Assembly (NCBI GenBank): GCA_036677685.1
Contig: JAVBWA010000014.1
Location: forward strand, 1 to 64,000
Origin: JAQUBU01 sp036677685
Lineage (GTDB): Bacteria; Bacillota; Syntrophomonadia; Syntrophomonadales; Syntrophomonadaceae
Reading direction: 5' to 3'
DNA length: 64,000 nt
Each line of letters begins with the position of its first letter. Positions within the stretch are counted from its first letter, which is position 1. Of this stretch, positions 1 to 10,800 are shown one piece after another. The translations under genes and the position numbers were made by a program. Below the pieces are notes generated by a model. The model saw nothing but the letters and a program-made list of their open reading frames with translations. It was not told where the DNA came from and did no database searches.

Positions 1-3000
1 TTACCCGGCAAGATTTACTGGGCAATTCCCGCTACTATTATCCGGGTTTGAAAGAAAACCACGAATATTTTGGACAAATACCGGGTTCAACTGAAAATGC
101 GGTGTTGAGGGATACGGTTATAGCCCTGAAAAGCGCATCAGCTACTGATGATCCTGACTACATGAACACTCAAGATGCACCATTATTGGTCTTTGGACAA
201 CGATATGTTACGGAACAGACCAATCATGCCTTTATAAAGTATGTTAATAAAATTGAAGTTTTTACTGATAATCCGGCTCAATGGGATGAACCAACGGCAA
301 CGCCTGCCGGCGGAACTGTCGAGGCGGGAACCATGGTGCAATTAAGCAATATTAATATGGATGCAGACAAGGTCTATTATACTACCGACGGCACAGAGCC
401 CACAGTTGAAAGTCCTATGTACAACTGGATTGCCAAACGGTGGTGGAGCTCACGGTCAGATGATCTGGCAACCATAAATCACCCCATTGAAATCACTGAG
501 GATACCGTTATAAAAGCTAAAACAATCGGTTTGGGCAAGGAAGACAGCAATACTGTCACTTTCACTTACCAGATTCCTACGTCTCCAATAACTTTGATTG
601 CGGATAGCAGCAACAATATAGTGGGCCAGGCGATCGAGCTAACCTTTAGCGATGATGAAACCTGGAGAAATGCTATTACCGACATAACTGTGAATGATAA
701 TTCCATATCCGGAAATTATAGCGTTGCTGAAGGAAAAATAACCATTGACGCCAGTGTGTTTACTGCCGCCGGAGACTATGCCGTCAAGGTCAAGGCTACA
801 GAGTATCCGGATACTCAGGTAACCCAGACCATTAGAGAAGTGTCTTCGAATCCTGACGATTTTACAGTATACGACGGGGTTTTGACAGGATATGTGGGTG
901 CCGGCGGTGAGGTAATCATCCCGGGCGATTTGGGTATCACCAGCATAGGACAGCAAGCGTTTGCGAATTGCAGCACTATAACCTCGATAAGTATCCCCGG
1001 GGGAGTTACCAGCATTGGAGACAGTGCGTTTCAAACTTGCGGCAGTTTGACCTCGATAAGTATCCCCGAGGGAGTCACCAGCATTGGATTTGGTGTGTTT
1101 TGGGGATGCAGCAATTTGACCTTGGTTAATTTGCCCAGCACCGTTACCAGCTTAGGTGATAATGTGTTTTTTCAATGCAGCGGCCTGAGTTCGGTAAATA
1201 TTCCGGAGGGTGTCACCATTATTGGAGAAAGTGCGTTTCGTGATTGCAGCAGCCTGACCTCAATAACAATTCCTGACAACCTCGCCAGCATTGGAAATAA
1301 CGCGTTTTATGGATGCAGTAGTCTGAGCTCCATTAATCTTCCTGACAATATAACCAGCATTGGAGAAAGTGCGTTTCGTGATTGCAGTAGTTTGAGTTCT
1401 GTAACTATTCCTGGCAATGTCACCACCGTTGGAAAAAACACTTTTCGTGGTTGCAGCAGTCTGACCTCGGTAACATTCCCCGACAGTGTAACCAGTTTAG
1501 GTGATTATACATTTAGTGATTGCAGCAGCCTTACCTCCATAACCATCTCTGACAGTGTAACCAGTATTGGGAAATGTACGTTTCAAAATTGCAGCAGCCT
1601 ACTCTCAATAAGCATTTCCGATAGCATCAATAGCCTTGGAGATACTGTATTTAAAAATTGCAGTAGTTTGACTCAAATTAATGTAGGCTCAAACAATCCG
1701 AATTATGCAAGTGATGGGGGAGTATTGTTCAATAAAGACTTAACAATACTTGTATGCTGTCCACCAGGAAAAACAGGAGAATATATTATACCTAACAGTG
1801 TGGAAAGTATTCAGAAAAGTGCATTTTTTAATTGTGTTAATCTAACATCTATAACTATCCCCGATAGCCTCACTATTATTGGTGAGCATGCATTTGATGG
1901 CTGCAGCAGCCTTACCTCTATAACCATCCCCGACAGTGTAACCAATATAGACAGTTACGCATTTAGAAATTGCAGCAGCCTGACATCTATAATTATTCCC
2001 GCTAGCGTTACCAGCATTGGAAGCAGCGTGTTTAGTAATTGCAGTAACTTAACCATATACGTTTATGAAGGATCTGCTGCAAAGACCTATGCAACTGATA
2101 ATAGTATTCCTTTTGAAGTTATAACAGGAACTCTGGCGCCGACCCTGACTGCTGATACGAGTAATAACAAAGTCGGGCAGGCAATCGATATCACCTTTGC
2201 CGATGATGCTGACTGGCGGGCAGCCATCAGTGAAATCACCGTGGATGAAACTGCTCTGGACAGCAGCAAGTATAGTGTGGCAGAGGGAACGATCACTATA
2301 GACCAGAGCATATTTGCTGCCGCCAAGGATTATGCCATCGTGGTCAAGGCCACCGGTTATATGGATGCGACGGTGAACCAGACTGTGGCTGAGCCATCAG
2401 CGACAACCGATGTTCTCTTCGATGGGACAGTTACTTTGACCCCGAACGAAACCTTCAGCGTGACCGCCTACAACTCGAGCACAGCTTATACTGTCAACAA
2501 GACCACCCCCCTGGGAGCGCTTCAGGCAGCCGCAGCCGACAGTGGCTTCACCTATGCTGTTACCGACAAGAACTATTCATCATCAGGTGCGCTTCTATTG
2601 GACGATGTAGGAACCTATACCCGTAGAAACCCGGGTTATTGGTATGCCTATGTCAATGATGTCTATAAAGATGGCTACAACAATGCCCCGGATGCCTTGA
2701 ACCTGATGGAACTGGCAAATGGCGACAGGGTTGAATTCTACTATGCTGCCGACATAGACGACGAAACTGACTTGAATGCCATGAAAGCAGCTGCTACTGC
2801 TGCAGTGAAAACCGTTGTTTCTATCGAAGCTGCTGCTGGTGATTGGACCTTGCAGCTTTCCGGAGCAAGTGAGAGATCTGTAAGCAAGGCTTACTTCGAG
2901 AATGGTCTGGCCTGTCCGTCTTCTGGTCACCAGGTTTTCTGGACCGACGAGGACGATAATGTCTGGGGAGGCGTGCCGTTATGGCTTTTTGCTGCCATGG

Positions 3001-4694
3001 TTGACGATAACCCCGATACGGGTTCTTACCACTTCAACTTTAACGACGAACTTGCTTCCAATGGTTACGAAGTAAAGGTTATAGCCGGAGATGAATGGTC
3101 GACAACCTTTGCAAGTGCTGATATTGCCCGCAACAATGGATATATCGTCGCCAATACACTTAACGGAGAACCGCTTCCGCTCCAGACCGGATCAGGAAAA
3201 GACTGCTGGCCGCTGCATTTGAAAGGTTCGGCTGTTACGAGCGGAAAACAGGTAGGCAACATTGTTAAAATCGAGCTGTTAGGACTTCCTGATCAGCCTG
3301 AGCAGCCCATACCTGAACTCCATATAATCAAGTATGGTGAAGATAACACCACCGTTATTGATGAAAAGACGGTAGATTATCAATGGATGCAGAGTGAGCT
3401 GGACGTAATCGGAGATGGAACCACGGTATTTAAGTACGAGGGAATTACCAACAATCCCAATGATCTCTGGGATGAAGCGGAGACTTATCCAGGAGGTTAT
3501 AAAATTTCCAATGCCGTAAAAGGTACCCGTCTCAAAGACCTTTGCGAACTTGTGGGTGGTATGGGTGCAGGCACTGAATTGGTGCTGGTTGCCAAAGACG
3601 GTTATGAAACCAGGCTGCCCTATTCATCCATATACACCGACCCCTCGGTACAAGCCCGACAGGGAGATGCTGTTCTGGCCTGGTGGGCTGATGACAAGTA
3701 CGTACCTGATTACACAGACGGCATGCGCTTATTCTTTATGCCGGAAGACACAATCTATGGACAATGGGATATGCATGAGACCCTGCCGGAAAACTACTGG
3801 CACTATTATTACAGCTCAGGCGATGAGATCATGTATCCTTCCTGTGCCGGCTTGTCAGGCAAGTATATTACAGAACTCAGGGTATATTCCATACCTCAGG
3901 GCGATTGGACCCTGGAGCTAGATGGCAGCGGTATTGGCGGGATTGATTACAATGTCAGCAAAACTTATTTTGAATCGGCCCTGGCCTGTCAGTTTGGTGC
4001 CAACCACAAGGCAACCTACACCGACTCCCAAAACCGGGTATGGGAAGGCATGCCCCTGTGGTTCCTTGCAGGATTTGTCGATGATACTGACCAGCATTCC
4101 GATAGCGCCTTTAATGATGAACTGGCCGCTGCGGGGTACCAGGTTGTGATTACCGCAGATGATGGCTATTCGATAACTATTGATAGTGCGGATATTATCC
4201 GGAACAACAACTATATTGTTGCCAATACACTGAACGGAGCACTCATACCCGAAACTGACAATAGCTGGCCACTGCGGCTGGTTGGCCCGTTTGTCACCGG
4301 GGGAACATCTATTTCCCAGATTGCTAGTATTGAGCTGGTGCCGGTACAAGCGGAAACACCACAATACGATATAACACCGGTCGCTGATGCTATATATACC
4401 ATTGGGGCAACTGACGATGGCATCAATACGATGACTGTAAATTCTGCTCAAACCGGATTCAAATACTTTGCTGTTTCCATTGAACCGGTAAAGGCCAATG
4501 AAGGAACGGAGACCGTAGTATTTACTCATCTGAGAGATAATGTTCAGTTAGGACTTAATGCAGTTGTGACTGACTTCGATGTGGCAGATACGGCCAAAGC
4601 AGGTTTTAATGTTAATCCCGGTGATGTAGTGAAGGTCTATATTGTTGATCAGATAACCAATGATATCGACTGCAATCCAATAGTATTTCAATAA
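1..4694 (+). CDS. Giant multidomain surface protein with SUOX-like, HID, leucine-rich and DUF4430 domains (5' end cut)
   Basis: The frame is open from base 3, and the first residues (TRQDLLGNSRYYYPGLKENH) match the middle of the first domain of the protein at 7811, so the real start lies outside the window. About 1563 residues remain. Order by nucleotide: end of a SUOX/molybdopterin-type domain (to ~280), chitobiase C-terminal-like domain (~284-575, YYTTDGTEPT), DUF1533/Shr-type heme-interacting domain (~580-845), BspA-type LRR_5 array of roughly 17 units (~860-2090), second DUF1533 (~2130-2390), DUF4430/transcobalamin-like domain (~2410-2760), three further SUOX-like domains (~2820-4350) and a 110-residue C-terminal domain shared with the phosphoesterase at 6156. 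Probably exported and surface-displayed, but no SLH or LPXTG anchor is present, so the C-terminal domain may do the anchoring. Function is not known. Confidence 0.9.
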   Translation, partial: TRQDLLGNSRYYYPGLKENHEYFGQIPGSTENAVLRDTVIALKSASATDDPDYMNTQDAPLLVFGQRYVTEQTNHAFIKYVNKIEVFTDNPAQWDEPTATPAGGTVEAGTMVQLSNINMDADKVYYTTDGTEPTVESPMYNWIAKRWWSSRSDDLATINHPIEITEDTVIKAKTIGLGKEDSNTVTFTYQIPTSPITLIADSSNNIVGQAIELTFSDDETWRNAITDITVNDNSISGNYSVAEGKITIDASVFTAAGDYAVKVKATEYPDTQVTQTIREVSSNPDDFTVYDGVLTGYVGAGGEVIIPGDLGITSIGQQAFANCSTITSISIPGGVTSIGDSAFQTCGSLTSISIPEGVTSIGFGVFWGCSNLTLVNLPSTVTSLGDNVFFQCSGLSSVNIPEGVTIIGESAFRDCSSLTSITIPDNLASIGNNAFYGCSSLSSINLPDNITSIGESAFRDCSSLSSVTIPGNVTTVGKNTFRGCSSLTSVTFPDSVTSLGDYTFSDCSSLTSITISDSVTSIGKCTFQNCSSLLSISISDSINSLGDTVFKNCSSLTQINVGSNNPNYASDGGVLFNKDLTILVCCPPGKTGEYIIPNSVESIQKSAFFNCVNLTSITIPDSLTIIGEHAFDGCSSLTSITIPDSVTNIDSYAFRNCSSLTSIIIPASVTSIGSSVFSNCSNLTIYVYEGSAAKTYATDNSIPFEVITGTLAPTLTADTSNNKVGQAIDITFADDADWRAAISEITVDETALDSSKYSVAEGTITIDQSIFAAAKDYAIVVKATGYMDATVNQTVAEPSATTDVLFDGTVTLTPNETFSVTAYNSSTAYTVNKTTPLGALQAAAADSGFTYAVTDKNYSSSGALLLDDVGTYTRRNPGYWYAYVNDVYKDGYNNAPDALNLMELANGDRVEFYYAADIDDETDLNAMKAAATAAVKTVVSIEAAAGDWTLQLSGASERSVSKAYFENGLACPSSGHQVFWTDEDDNVWGGVPLWLFAAMVDDNPDTGSYHFNFNDELASNGYEVKVIAGDEWSTTFASADIARNNGYIVANTLNGEPLPLQTGSGKDCWPLHLKGSAVTSGKQVGNIVKIELLGLPDQPEQPIPELHIIKYGEDNTTVIDEKTVDYQWMQSELDVIGDGTTVFKYEGITNNPNDLWDEAETYPGGYKISNAVKGTRLKDLCELVGGMGAGTELVLVAKDGYETRLPYSSIYTDPSVQARQGDAVLAWWADDKYVPDYTDGMRLFFMPEDTIYGQWDMHETLPENYWHYYYSSGDEIMYPSCAGLSGKYITELRVYSIPQGDWTLELDGSGIGGIDYNVSKTYFESALACQFGANHKATYTDSQNRVWEGMPLWFLAGFVDDTDQHSDSAFNDELAAAGYQVVITADDGYSITIDSADIIRNNNYIVANTLNGALIPETDNSWPLRLVGPFVTGGTSISQIASIELVPVQAETPQYDITPVADAIYTIGATDDGINTMTVNSAQTGFKYFAVSIEPVKANEGTETVVFTHLRDNVQLGLNAVVTDFDVADTAKAGFNVNPGDVVKVYIVDQITNDIDCNPIVFQ

Positions 4695-4717
4695 CTTAAA
4701 AAGCTAATCCTGGTTGG

Positions 4718-4752
4718 GCAAGACTCCTTAATTACGGTAAAGGGAGTCTTGC
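4718..4752 (+). terminator. Hairpin after the giant surface-protein gene, no T-tract
   Basis: A 10-bp perfect stem (GCAAGACTCC, 4718-4727, with 4743-4752) closes a 15-nt loop just downstream of the stop codon. There is no run of T after it, so intrinsic termination is doubtful. It may instead protect the mRNA 3' end. Confidence 0.35.
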
Positions 4753-5028
4753 TCATGCCGGATAATGGTTTCAAGGGGAAAAAAGGCTATTGCTATGCAA
4801 CCATGAAGATAACCAAAATGCGAATACCAATGTGGTGTGTTGTACTATGTGGTTGATGTAGCGGGAAAGCAGTTGTTTGCAGGGGTAGTTATGGAGTGCA
4901 GACGAAAAAGCGGGATATTCCTGTGGGCAATCAATAATGAAATCACCGGGGAACTTGAATTATCATAAACAATCGTACAGATATGAGATAAGTACTCCTA
5001 TTCAAAAAAATAATAAGGAGGGAATAAA
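4753..5028. other. Intergenic stretch with no gene seen
   Basis: No convincing coding frame or RNA structure is visible. The only clear signal is a strong ribosome site (AAGGAGGG, about 5012-5020) directly before the next gene. Confidence 0.5.
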
Positions 5029-5913
5029 ATGAATCAAAGCTTGATAAAGCAAAAGCCATGGATGAAACTGGTTGGCATGTTTTTTGTCCTGGCTCTGCTG
5101 GTTTGTTTTGCCGGTGTGGGGCAGGCGTCTGCCGAGGATCAGATAGTGTTTAAATATGATGGTGGTGATGCGGAAACATATACCCGTACTTATATAACAA
5201 ATAATTTCTCATCATCGCAGCAGATTTACTCCACTGTAAATAACTGGCCCACGAAGAAGTTCTATGTGAACGACGGGGTAGGATTATCCAATTTAATTTT
5301 GCACTATTTGAACCGCATAAGTGCAGACATAGATGACGTTGAGAAAATTACGGTTAAAGCTACGGACAACCTGACTAAAACCTTTACTAAACAAGAATTG
5401 CTGAATGATAATCGTTATTACTATCCCAATATAATGACTGATGATCCCAGTAATGCTCAAGCGAGGGACACGATTATTGCCCTGGAAAGCGCCCAGGGTA
5501 CAGATTTCGGTGATTTGAATCAAGATGACGGCTTGAAGCTGGTGATGGGGCAGCGGGCAATCACGGAGCAAAGCAATCCTTGGATGGTAAAATATGTATG
5601 CGAGATAAACCTCGTTACAACAGCCCCAACTTCATGGACATCGCCGACAGCTTCACCGGGAACATCAACAGTTACTGCGGGGACCCAGGTTACACTAAAT
5701 CATCCATCTATTAACGGGGTAAAAATTTATTATACCACTGATGGCAGCACCCCGACAGTCAACAGTACCATGTACAACATAAGCGCAACCTACTATCAGC
5801 CTGAACTGAATGTACCGATTACTATTAATCAAACCACTACGGTCAAGGCCATTGCTATCGGACCGGGTTATACCGATAGTTCTGTGGCCAGCTACACATA
5901 TACGGTACAGTAA
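5029..5913 (+). CDS. Exported SUOX-like plus chitobiase C-terminal-like domain protein
   Basis: A 294-residue protein with a clear signal peptide (basic start, hydrophobic stretch, AQASAED-type cleavage near residue 35). Residues ~40-205 carry the local SUOX-type domain with the signature YSTVNNWPTKKFYV and the later VMGQRAITEQSN block. Residues ~215-294 are a chitobiase/hexosaminidase C-terminal-like domain (IYYTTDGSTPTVNSTMYN, ending IKAIAIGPGYTDSS-type). It is the minimal two-domain form of the family repeated through this region. The cysteine that binds molybdenum in true sulfite-oxidase-fold enzymes is not apparent. The start is supported by AAGGAGGGAATAAA upstream. Likely secreted; binding or redox role unknown. 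Confidence 0.88.
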   Translation: MNQSLIKQKPWMKLVGMFFVLALLVCFAGVGQASAEDQIVFKYDGGDAETYTRTYITNNFSSSQQIYSTVNNWPTKKFYVNDGVGLSNLILHYLNRISADIDDVEKITVKATDNLTKTFTKQELLNDNRYYYPNIMTDDPSNAQARDTIIALESAQGTDFGDLNQDDGLKLVMGQRAITEQSNPWMVKYVCEINLVTTAPTSWTSPTASPGTSTVTAGTQVTLNHPSINGVKIYYTTDGSTPTVNSTMYNISATYYQPELNVPITINQTTTVKAIAIGPGYTDSSVASYTYTVQ

Positions 5914-6155
5914 CAGCAAATAACTGCTACAGCAAATAGATGAAGTTTATTTTAATACCGGAATATTTTGTCTTTTTCGCTGCTTTTCCATAACTTCCCC
6001 TGCAAACACGCTAACCGGGAACATAACAGTCAGCGTATCCATCTGTTCGGTTAGGGCAGGTGTTACTGCATTGATGTTGCTGTTGCCCGTTATTATGGCG
6101 TTATTTGTATGAATTGCGACACCTGATTATGGCGAGGGTAAAGGAGTGTATGCTC

Positions 6156-7712
6156 ATGAAAATTGCAGATGAACGATTGAAAAGGAAAATTACTACCGTA
6201 AGTAGTGTTTTATGCCTGGCCTTGCTGTTCCTGGCAGTTTCCTTCTGCGGCAATTATGCCCCGGTTGTCTCGGCCGAGGAACCCGGAGTTGGTATGAATC
6301 AAACCATATTGACCTGGGTTTATGACTCAACTACTAGTCAGACTATTACCTGGCTGATGTCTGAGGAGGCAACAGCTCAATTGCAGTACATACAGGATGA
6401 GTTAAATGATAATTTTGAATCTGCTGTAACCATTCAGGTGCCGGGAACTGCATTTGCCAGCAACATTTATCGTTATCAAGCAGATTTATCCGGATTGCTT
6501 CCCGATACCACCTATGTCTACCGGTTTGGCAGCGAAGGTGCCTGGAGTGAGTCCCTGTCTTTTACTACCGCTGCAGCGACTGAAAATTTTAATTTTTTAT
6601 ATTTAGGGGATGTACAGGAGGGATATGCTGAATGGGGGAATATGCTGGATGCAATCAATGAAAACTATCCAGATATAAAATTCTCTCTTTTGGGGGGTGA
6701 TTTAACTGATCTTGGTTACGATGCAAATGATTGGGGACAGTTTATGGAGGCAGCCGGCAAGATGTTTTCGGAAATCCCGCTGCTGCCTACCCTGGGGAAT
6801 CATGACGGCAGCATGTATTTGAATTTCTTTGCTCTGCCGGTCAATGGGCCTACCGACTTGCAAAAGGAATTCTATTCCTTCGACTATGGGAATGCCCATT
6901 TTGTGGTTTTAAACAGTAACAATAATACAAATGCAGCAGCCAAACAGTGGCTGCAGGAAGACCTGCAGAACACTGAAAAAAAATGGAAGTTTGCTCTTTT
7001 CCACCATCCCGCCTATCCTGCTTTTGATGATAACAAAACCATCGACGATTCCATACGGGAAAATTGGGTGCCTATTTTAGAGCAGAACCAGGTGGATATA
7101 GTTTTTGTCGGTCACCAGCATGAATACATGAGAACTCATCCTATTTATCAGGGAGAAGTTCAAACTGATCCGGCAGCGTATGGAATTGTTTATGTGATGG
7201 GTAATGCAGGTTCCAAGACTTATGGCGGCGGCGCGGATTTCCCCTACATAGCAATGGAACAGACGGGGAGCAGCTATCAGGTTATAAGCATTGACGGTGA
7301 TGTTATGACTATGACGGCAAGAAAAGCAAACGGTGATCTTATTGAAAGCTATACCATCAATAAAGGCACTTCAACTCCGGCTTATAAAACAATTCCGCAT
7401 GCTAATACTGCATATTCTATTGGGGTTGACGATGATGGAATTTCAACAATGACAGTAAACCCAGGTTCTTTGGGTTTCAAGAATTTTGCAGTTGATATTG
7501 AGTCCATTAATCCTCACTCTGGTTCAGAAACCGTTGTTTTTTCCCGCTTCAGCAATGATGTCCAAATAGAGCTGAATGCAATTAAGGCGGATTTTGATGA
7601 AGTTAGTACTGCGCAAGCTGGGTTCAATACTCAGGCAGGTGATTTGATTAAGGTTTTTGTTATAGATGATCTAAGCAATTCCATAGGCTATAACCCGATT
7701 ATCCTCCAGTAA
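6156..7712 (+). CDS. Exported purple-acid-phosphatase-like metallophosphoesterase
   Basis: A 518-residue protein: signal peptide (residues ~1-42, ending VVSAEE), a fibronectin-like purple-acid-phosphatase N-domain (~50-140), then a calcineurin-type phosphoesterase domain with the metal motifs GDVQ, GGDLTD, GNHD, HHPAYP and GHQHEY. Residues ~408-518 form a C-terminal domain nearly matching the C-terminus of the giant protein that ends at 4694. An extracytoplasmic phosphatase is well supported; the substrate is unknown. The ATG at 6156 is preferred because AAAGGAG lies about 9 nt before it; the longer frame from 6105 has no ribosome site. The 240 bases before it show no other gene. Confidence 0.9.
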   Translation: MKIADERLKRKITTVSSVLCLALLFLAVSFCGNYAPVVSAEEPGVGMNQTILTWVYDSTTSQTITWLMSEEATAQLQYIQDELNDNFESAVTIQVPGTAFASNIYRYQADLSGLLPDTTYVYRFGSEGAWSESLSFTTAAATENFNFLYLGDVQEGYAEWGNMLDAINENYPDIKFSLLGGDLTDLGYDANDWGQFMEAAGKMFSEIPLLPTLGNHDGSMYLNFFALPVNGPTDLQKEFYSFDYGNAHFVVLNSNNNTNAAAKQWLQEDLQNTEKKWKFALFHHPAYPAFDDNKTIDDSIRENWVPILEQNQVDIVFVGHQHEYMRTHPIYQGEVQTDPAAYGIVYVMGNAGSKTYGGGADFPYIAMEQTGSSYQVISIDGDVMTMTARKANGDLIESYTINKGTSTPAYKTIPHANTAYSIGVDDDGISTMTVNPGSLGFKNFAVDIESINPHSGSETVVFSRFSNDVQIELNAIKADFDEVSTAQAGFNTQAGDLIKVFVIDDLSNSIGYNPIILQ

Positions 7713-7810
7713 TGCTGTCGAATATGAAAGCTGAAGTTTCGGGGATTAGTTTAATGTTCCTGGTTAAAGAACAGATAGCCGGTTGGGAATGTTAAAAGGG
7801 AGTGTATGAG

Positions 7811-10800
7811 ATGAAATCGGTAAACAGGCATAAACGTAAAGTTGCAGATAAAAGTATTGGCAGTCTGCTGATAACTGTCCTGGGATTGTTACTGTTGACT
7901 GCTTCATTCAGCTTACTGTCGCCCCAGGCAGCCAGCGCGGAAATATCTGTTACAGTAAGCGGAGACGGGGTTACGAATCCTATCACCTTTACCCAGAATG
8001 ATTTAAATGTTATGGAACAGGTGTATGCAGTATATAGCACGATTAACACCTGGCCTACCAAGAAATGGTATGCAGCCGAGGGTGTCAAGCTGGCGGACCT
8101 TTTAACCGCCGCCGGTATCAAAGATGAGGCCAAATTGATTACAGTCAAATCAGTTGACGGTTTTACCAAGGCCCTTACCCGTCAGCAACTGGAGTGTTCC
8201 AGGTATTATTATCCCGGCTTGAAAGAGAATCATGAATATTTTGGAGAGATACCGGGGTCTCCTGATGGGGCTGTGCCGGTTGACACTATTTTGGCCCTGA
8301 AAAGTGTGGAAGGCAGCAACGATCCGACTCAAATGAATAATCTTAATGCGCCGCTGCTGGTCATGGGCCAGCGCTGGCTAACGGAACAAACCAATGAACT
8401 CTATGTAAAAAAAGTGAATGAAATTGTGGTCACCACTGCAGCTCCGGCAAAATGGGCCGATCCAACCGCAACACCCGGTGAGGGTACTGTACCGGCGGGG
8501 ACGCTCATAACCCTGGAGAGTGCATTCAATGACGCAGACAAGGTTTATTACACAACAGATGGTACTGATCCTACTTGCCAGAGTCCGATGTATAACTGGA
8601 TTGCCAGCAGGTGGTGGAGTTCCCGGGGGGATGATGTAGCAACCATAAACAAACCGATTGAACTTACCCGGAGTACCGTCATAAAAGCAATAACAATCGG
8701 CCCGGGCAGGGAAGACAGCGATATTGTCACTTTCAATTATGAGGTTCCCCTGGAAACAGCACCGATACTGACAGCAGACAGCAGCAATAACACTGTTGGT
8801 AATGATGTGCATGTGACATTTAGTGATAATACCGACTGGCGAGAGGCTATAAGAGAGGTAAGCGTCAACGGTTTAGTGTTGGAGGATGAACAATATACAA
8901 AAGATACTCCGGGTGAAATAGTTATTAACAGCGATGCATTTAATACGGCCGGGCAGTATCAAATAGTCGTTACTGCTCTCGGATATACCGATGCCAGTGT
9001 GACGCAAAATATGTTATCCCTAATCAATCTTGATGCTCCTACCAATAACCAGCAATTTACAAAAGGACAGCAGGTTGCCATCAATGGAACCGTGGAAGGG
9101 TCTTTAGCCAGTGTGAATCTTAGTATTACTGACCCGGATGGGCAGGTAATATATGGCCCCCAGGCTATTGAAGTAGTCAACGGTATTTTTGAAACCAGCT
9201 ATACGCCTGCTTCCAATGCAAAGACAGGTACATATAATATTACCCTCGAAGTTTTGGGAATGACGAATACTATTAATCGTGCTTTTATCATTAAGGCAGA
9301 TAGTTCTATAGACCCGCCAGCTGGAGATGTAGTACTGACAATTACCGGGAGTGGAGTAGCAAAGGAGGTTAAGCTTACCCTTGCCGAGCTCCAGAATATG
9401 CAGCAATGTCAGCAGGTTTACAGTGCGGTTAACACCTGGCCCACCAAGAAATGGTATGTAGGTAAAGGGGTTGAATTGAGAGACCTGCTTGATTTAGCAG
9501 GTATGAATTCATACAACGGGCTGATTAAACTGACTGCGGCTGACGGTTTTACCATAACCCTTACGATTAGAGAACTATTAAATGAAACACGTTATTATTT
9601 CCCTAATTTTAAAAATGGAAGTGACGGCGATGGACATATTCCAGGATCTTCAGCGGGTGCGCAAACGGTTGAACCTATCATTGCCCTGTTAAGTGCCGAA
9701 GGCACAAGTGATCCTGCCTATATGAATGATTTGAATTCGTTGCTGTTTATGCTGGGACAGCGGGCAGTTACCGAGCAAACAGGGCAATTATTTGTAAAGA
9801 ACTTGAGCATTATTGAAGTACTGTCTGAAAGCCCGTCCCAATGGGATACCCCTGAAGCGGAACCGAGCAGTGGCGAGGTGCCTGTGGGAACTCTGGTAAA
9901 ACTAAGCAATAACAATATGGATGATGATAAGATTCATTATACCTTGGATGGCAGTACCCCAACCATAAACAGTCCAATGTATAACTGGATTGCGAGCAGG
10001 TGGTGGTCGTCCCGGGATGATGTGTTGGAAATTATTAATCATCCCATCGAAATTAAAGAGGATACAACTATAAAAGCGATAACCATCGGACCGGGTAAAA
10101 CGGATAGTGATATTGCTACCTTTACCTACAAGGCCAAGAAAGCAGCAACCAATACGACTGAAAAAGTCAAGCCTGGCCAAGAAACTACTGTAAGCCTGGG
10201 AACTGAAGCCACTGTTCTAATACCAGCCGATGCTCTTAAAGAAGCAGTGGAAGTAAAAATAGATAAATTAGCTGATCCGCCCGCTGTACCAACCGGCTTC
10301 AAACTGCTTGGCAGTATATACGAGTTTAGCGTGGATGGTAAAAACAGCTATATTTTTGAAAAGAGTATTACTTTAACATTAAGCTTTGATCCTGAAAAGG
10401 TTGGTGAAGGTGATGTGCCAGCCGTTTACTACTACGATCAAGACCTTGGCGAATGGGTAAACATTGGGGGTACTGTATCCAACAATACGATAACGGTGAA
10501 AGTTGATCATTTTACCCAATTTACAGTCATGGCAATTGAAAAGGAAGAATTGGAGAAAAAAGTAGATTTAATTGAATTTACAGACATTGCCGGGCACTGG
10601 GCCCAGAAAAACATTGAGCAATTGGCGGCTTTAGGTGCGGTCGGAGGTTACTCGGATGGTACATTTAAGCCGGATAATACCATTACCAGAGCGGAGTTTG
10701 TCACCATATTGGTGAAGGCATTCAAACTTGAGAAAAAGGAGGGCAGAAAATTTGCGGATACCGCTGCTCACTGGGCGGAAAGCTATATTGCTGCTGCGCT

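Noticed and set aside
3918..4529. Long minus-strand frame (203 codons) inside the giant surface-protein gene
   Set aside because: It lies wholly opposite clearly homologous SUOX-like domains and its translation shows no family features. Shadow frame.
4695..5028. Riboswitch before the 5029 gene
   Set aside because: Only one simple hairpin is seen, close to the upstream stop codon; no known riboswitch core motif was found.
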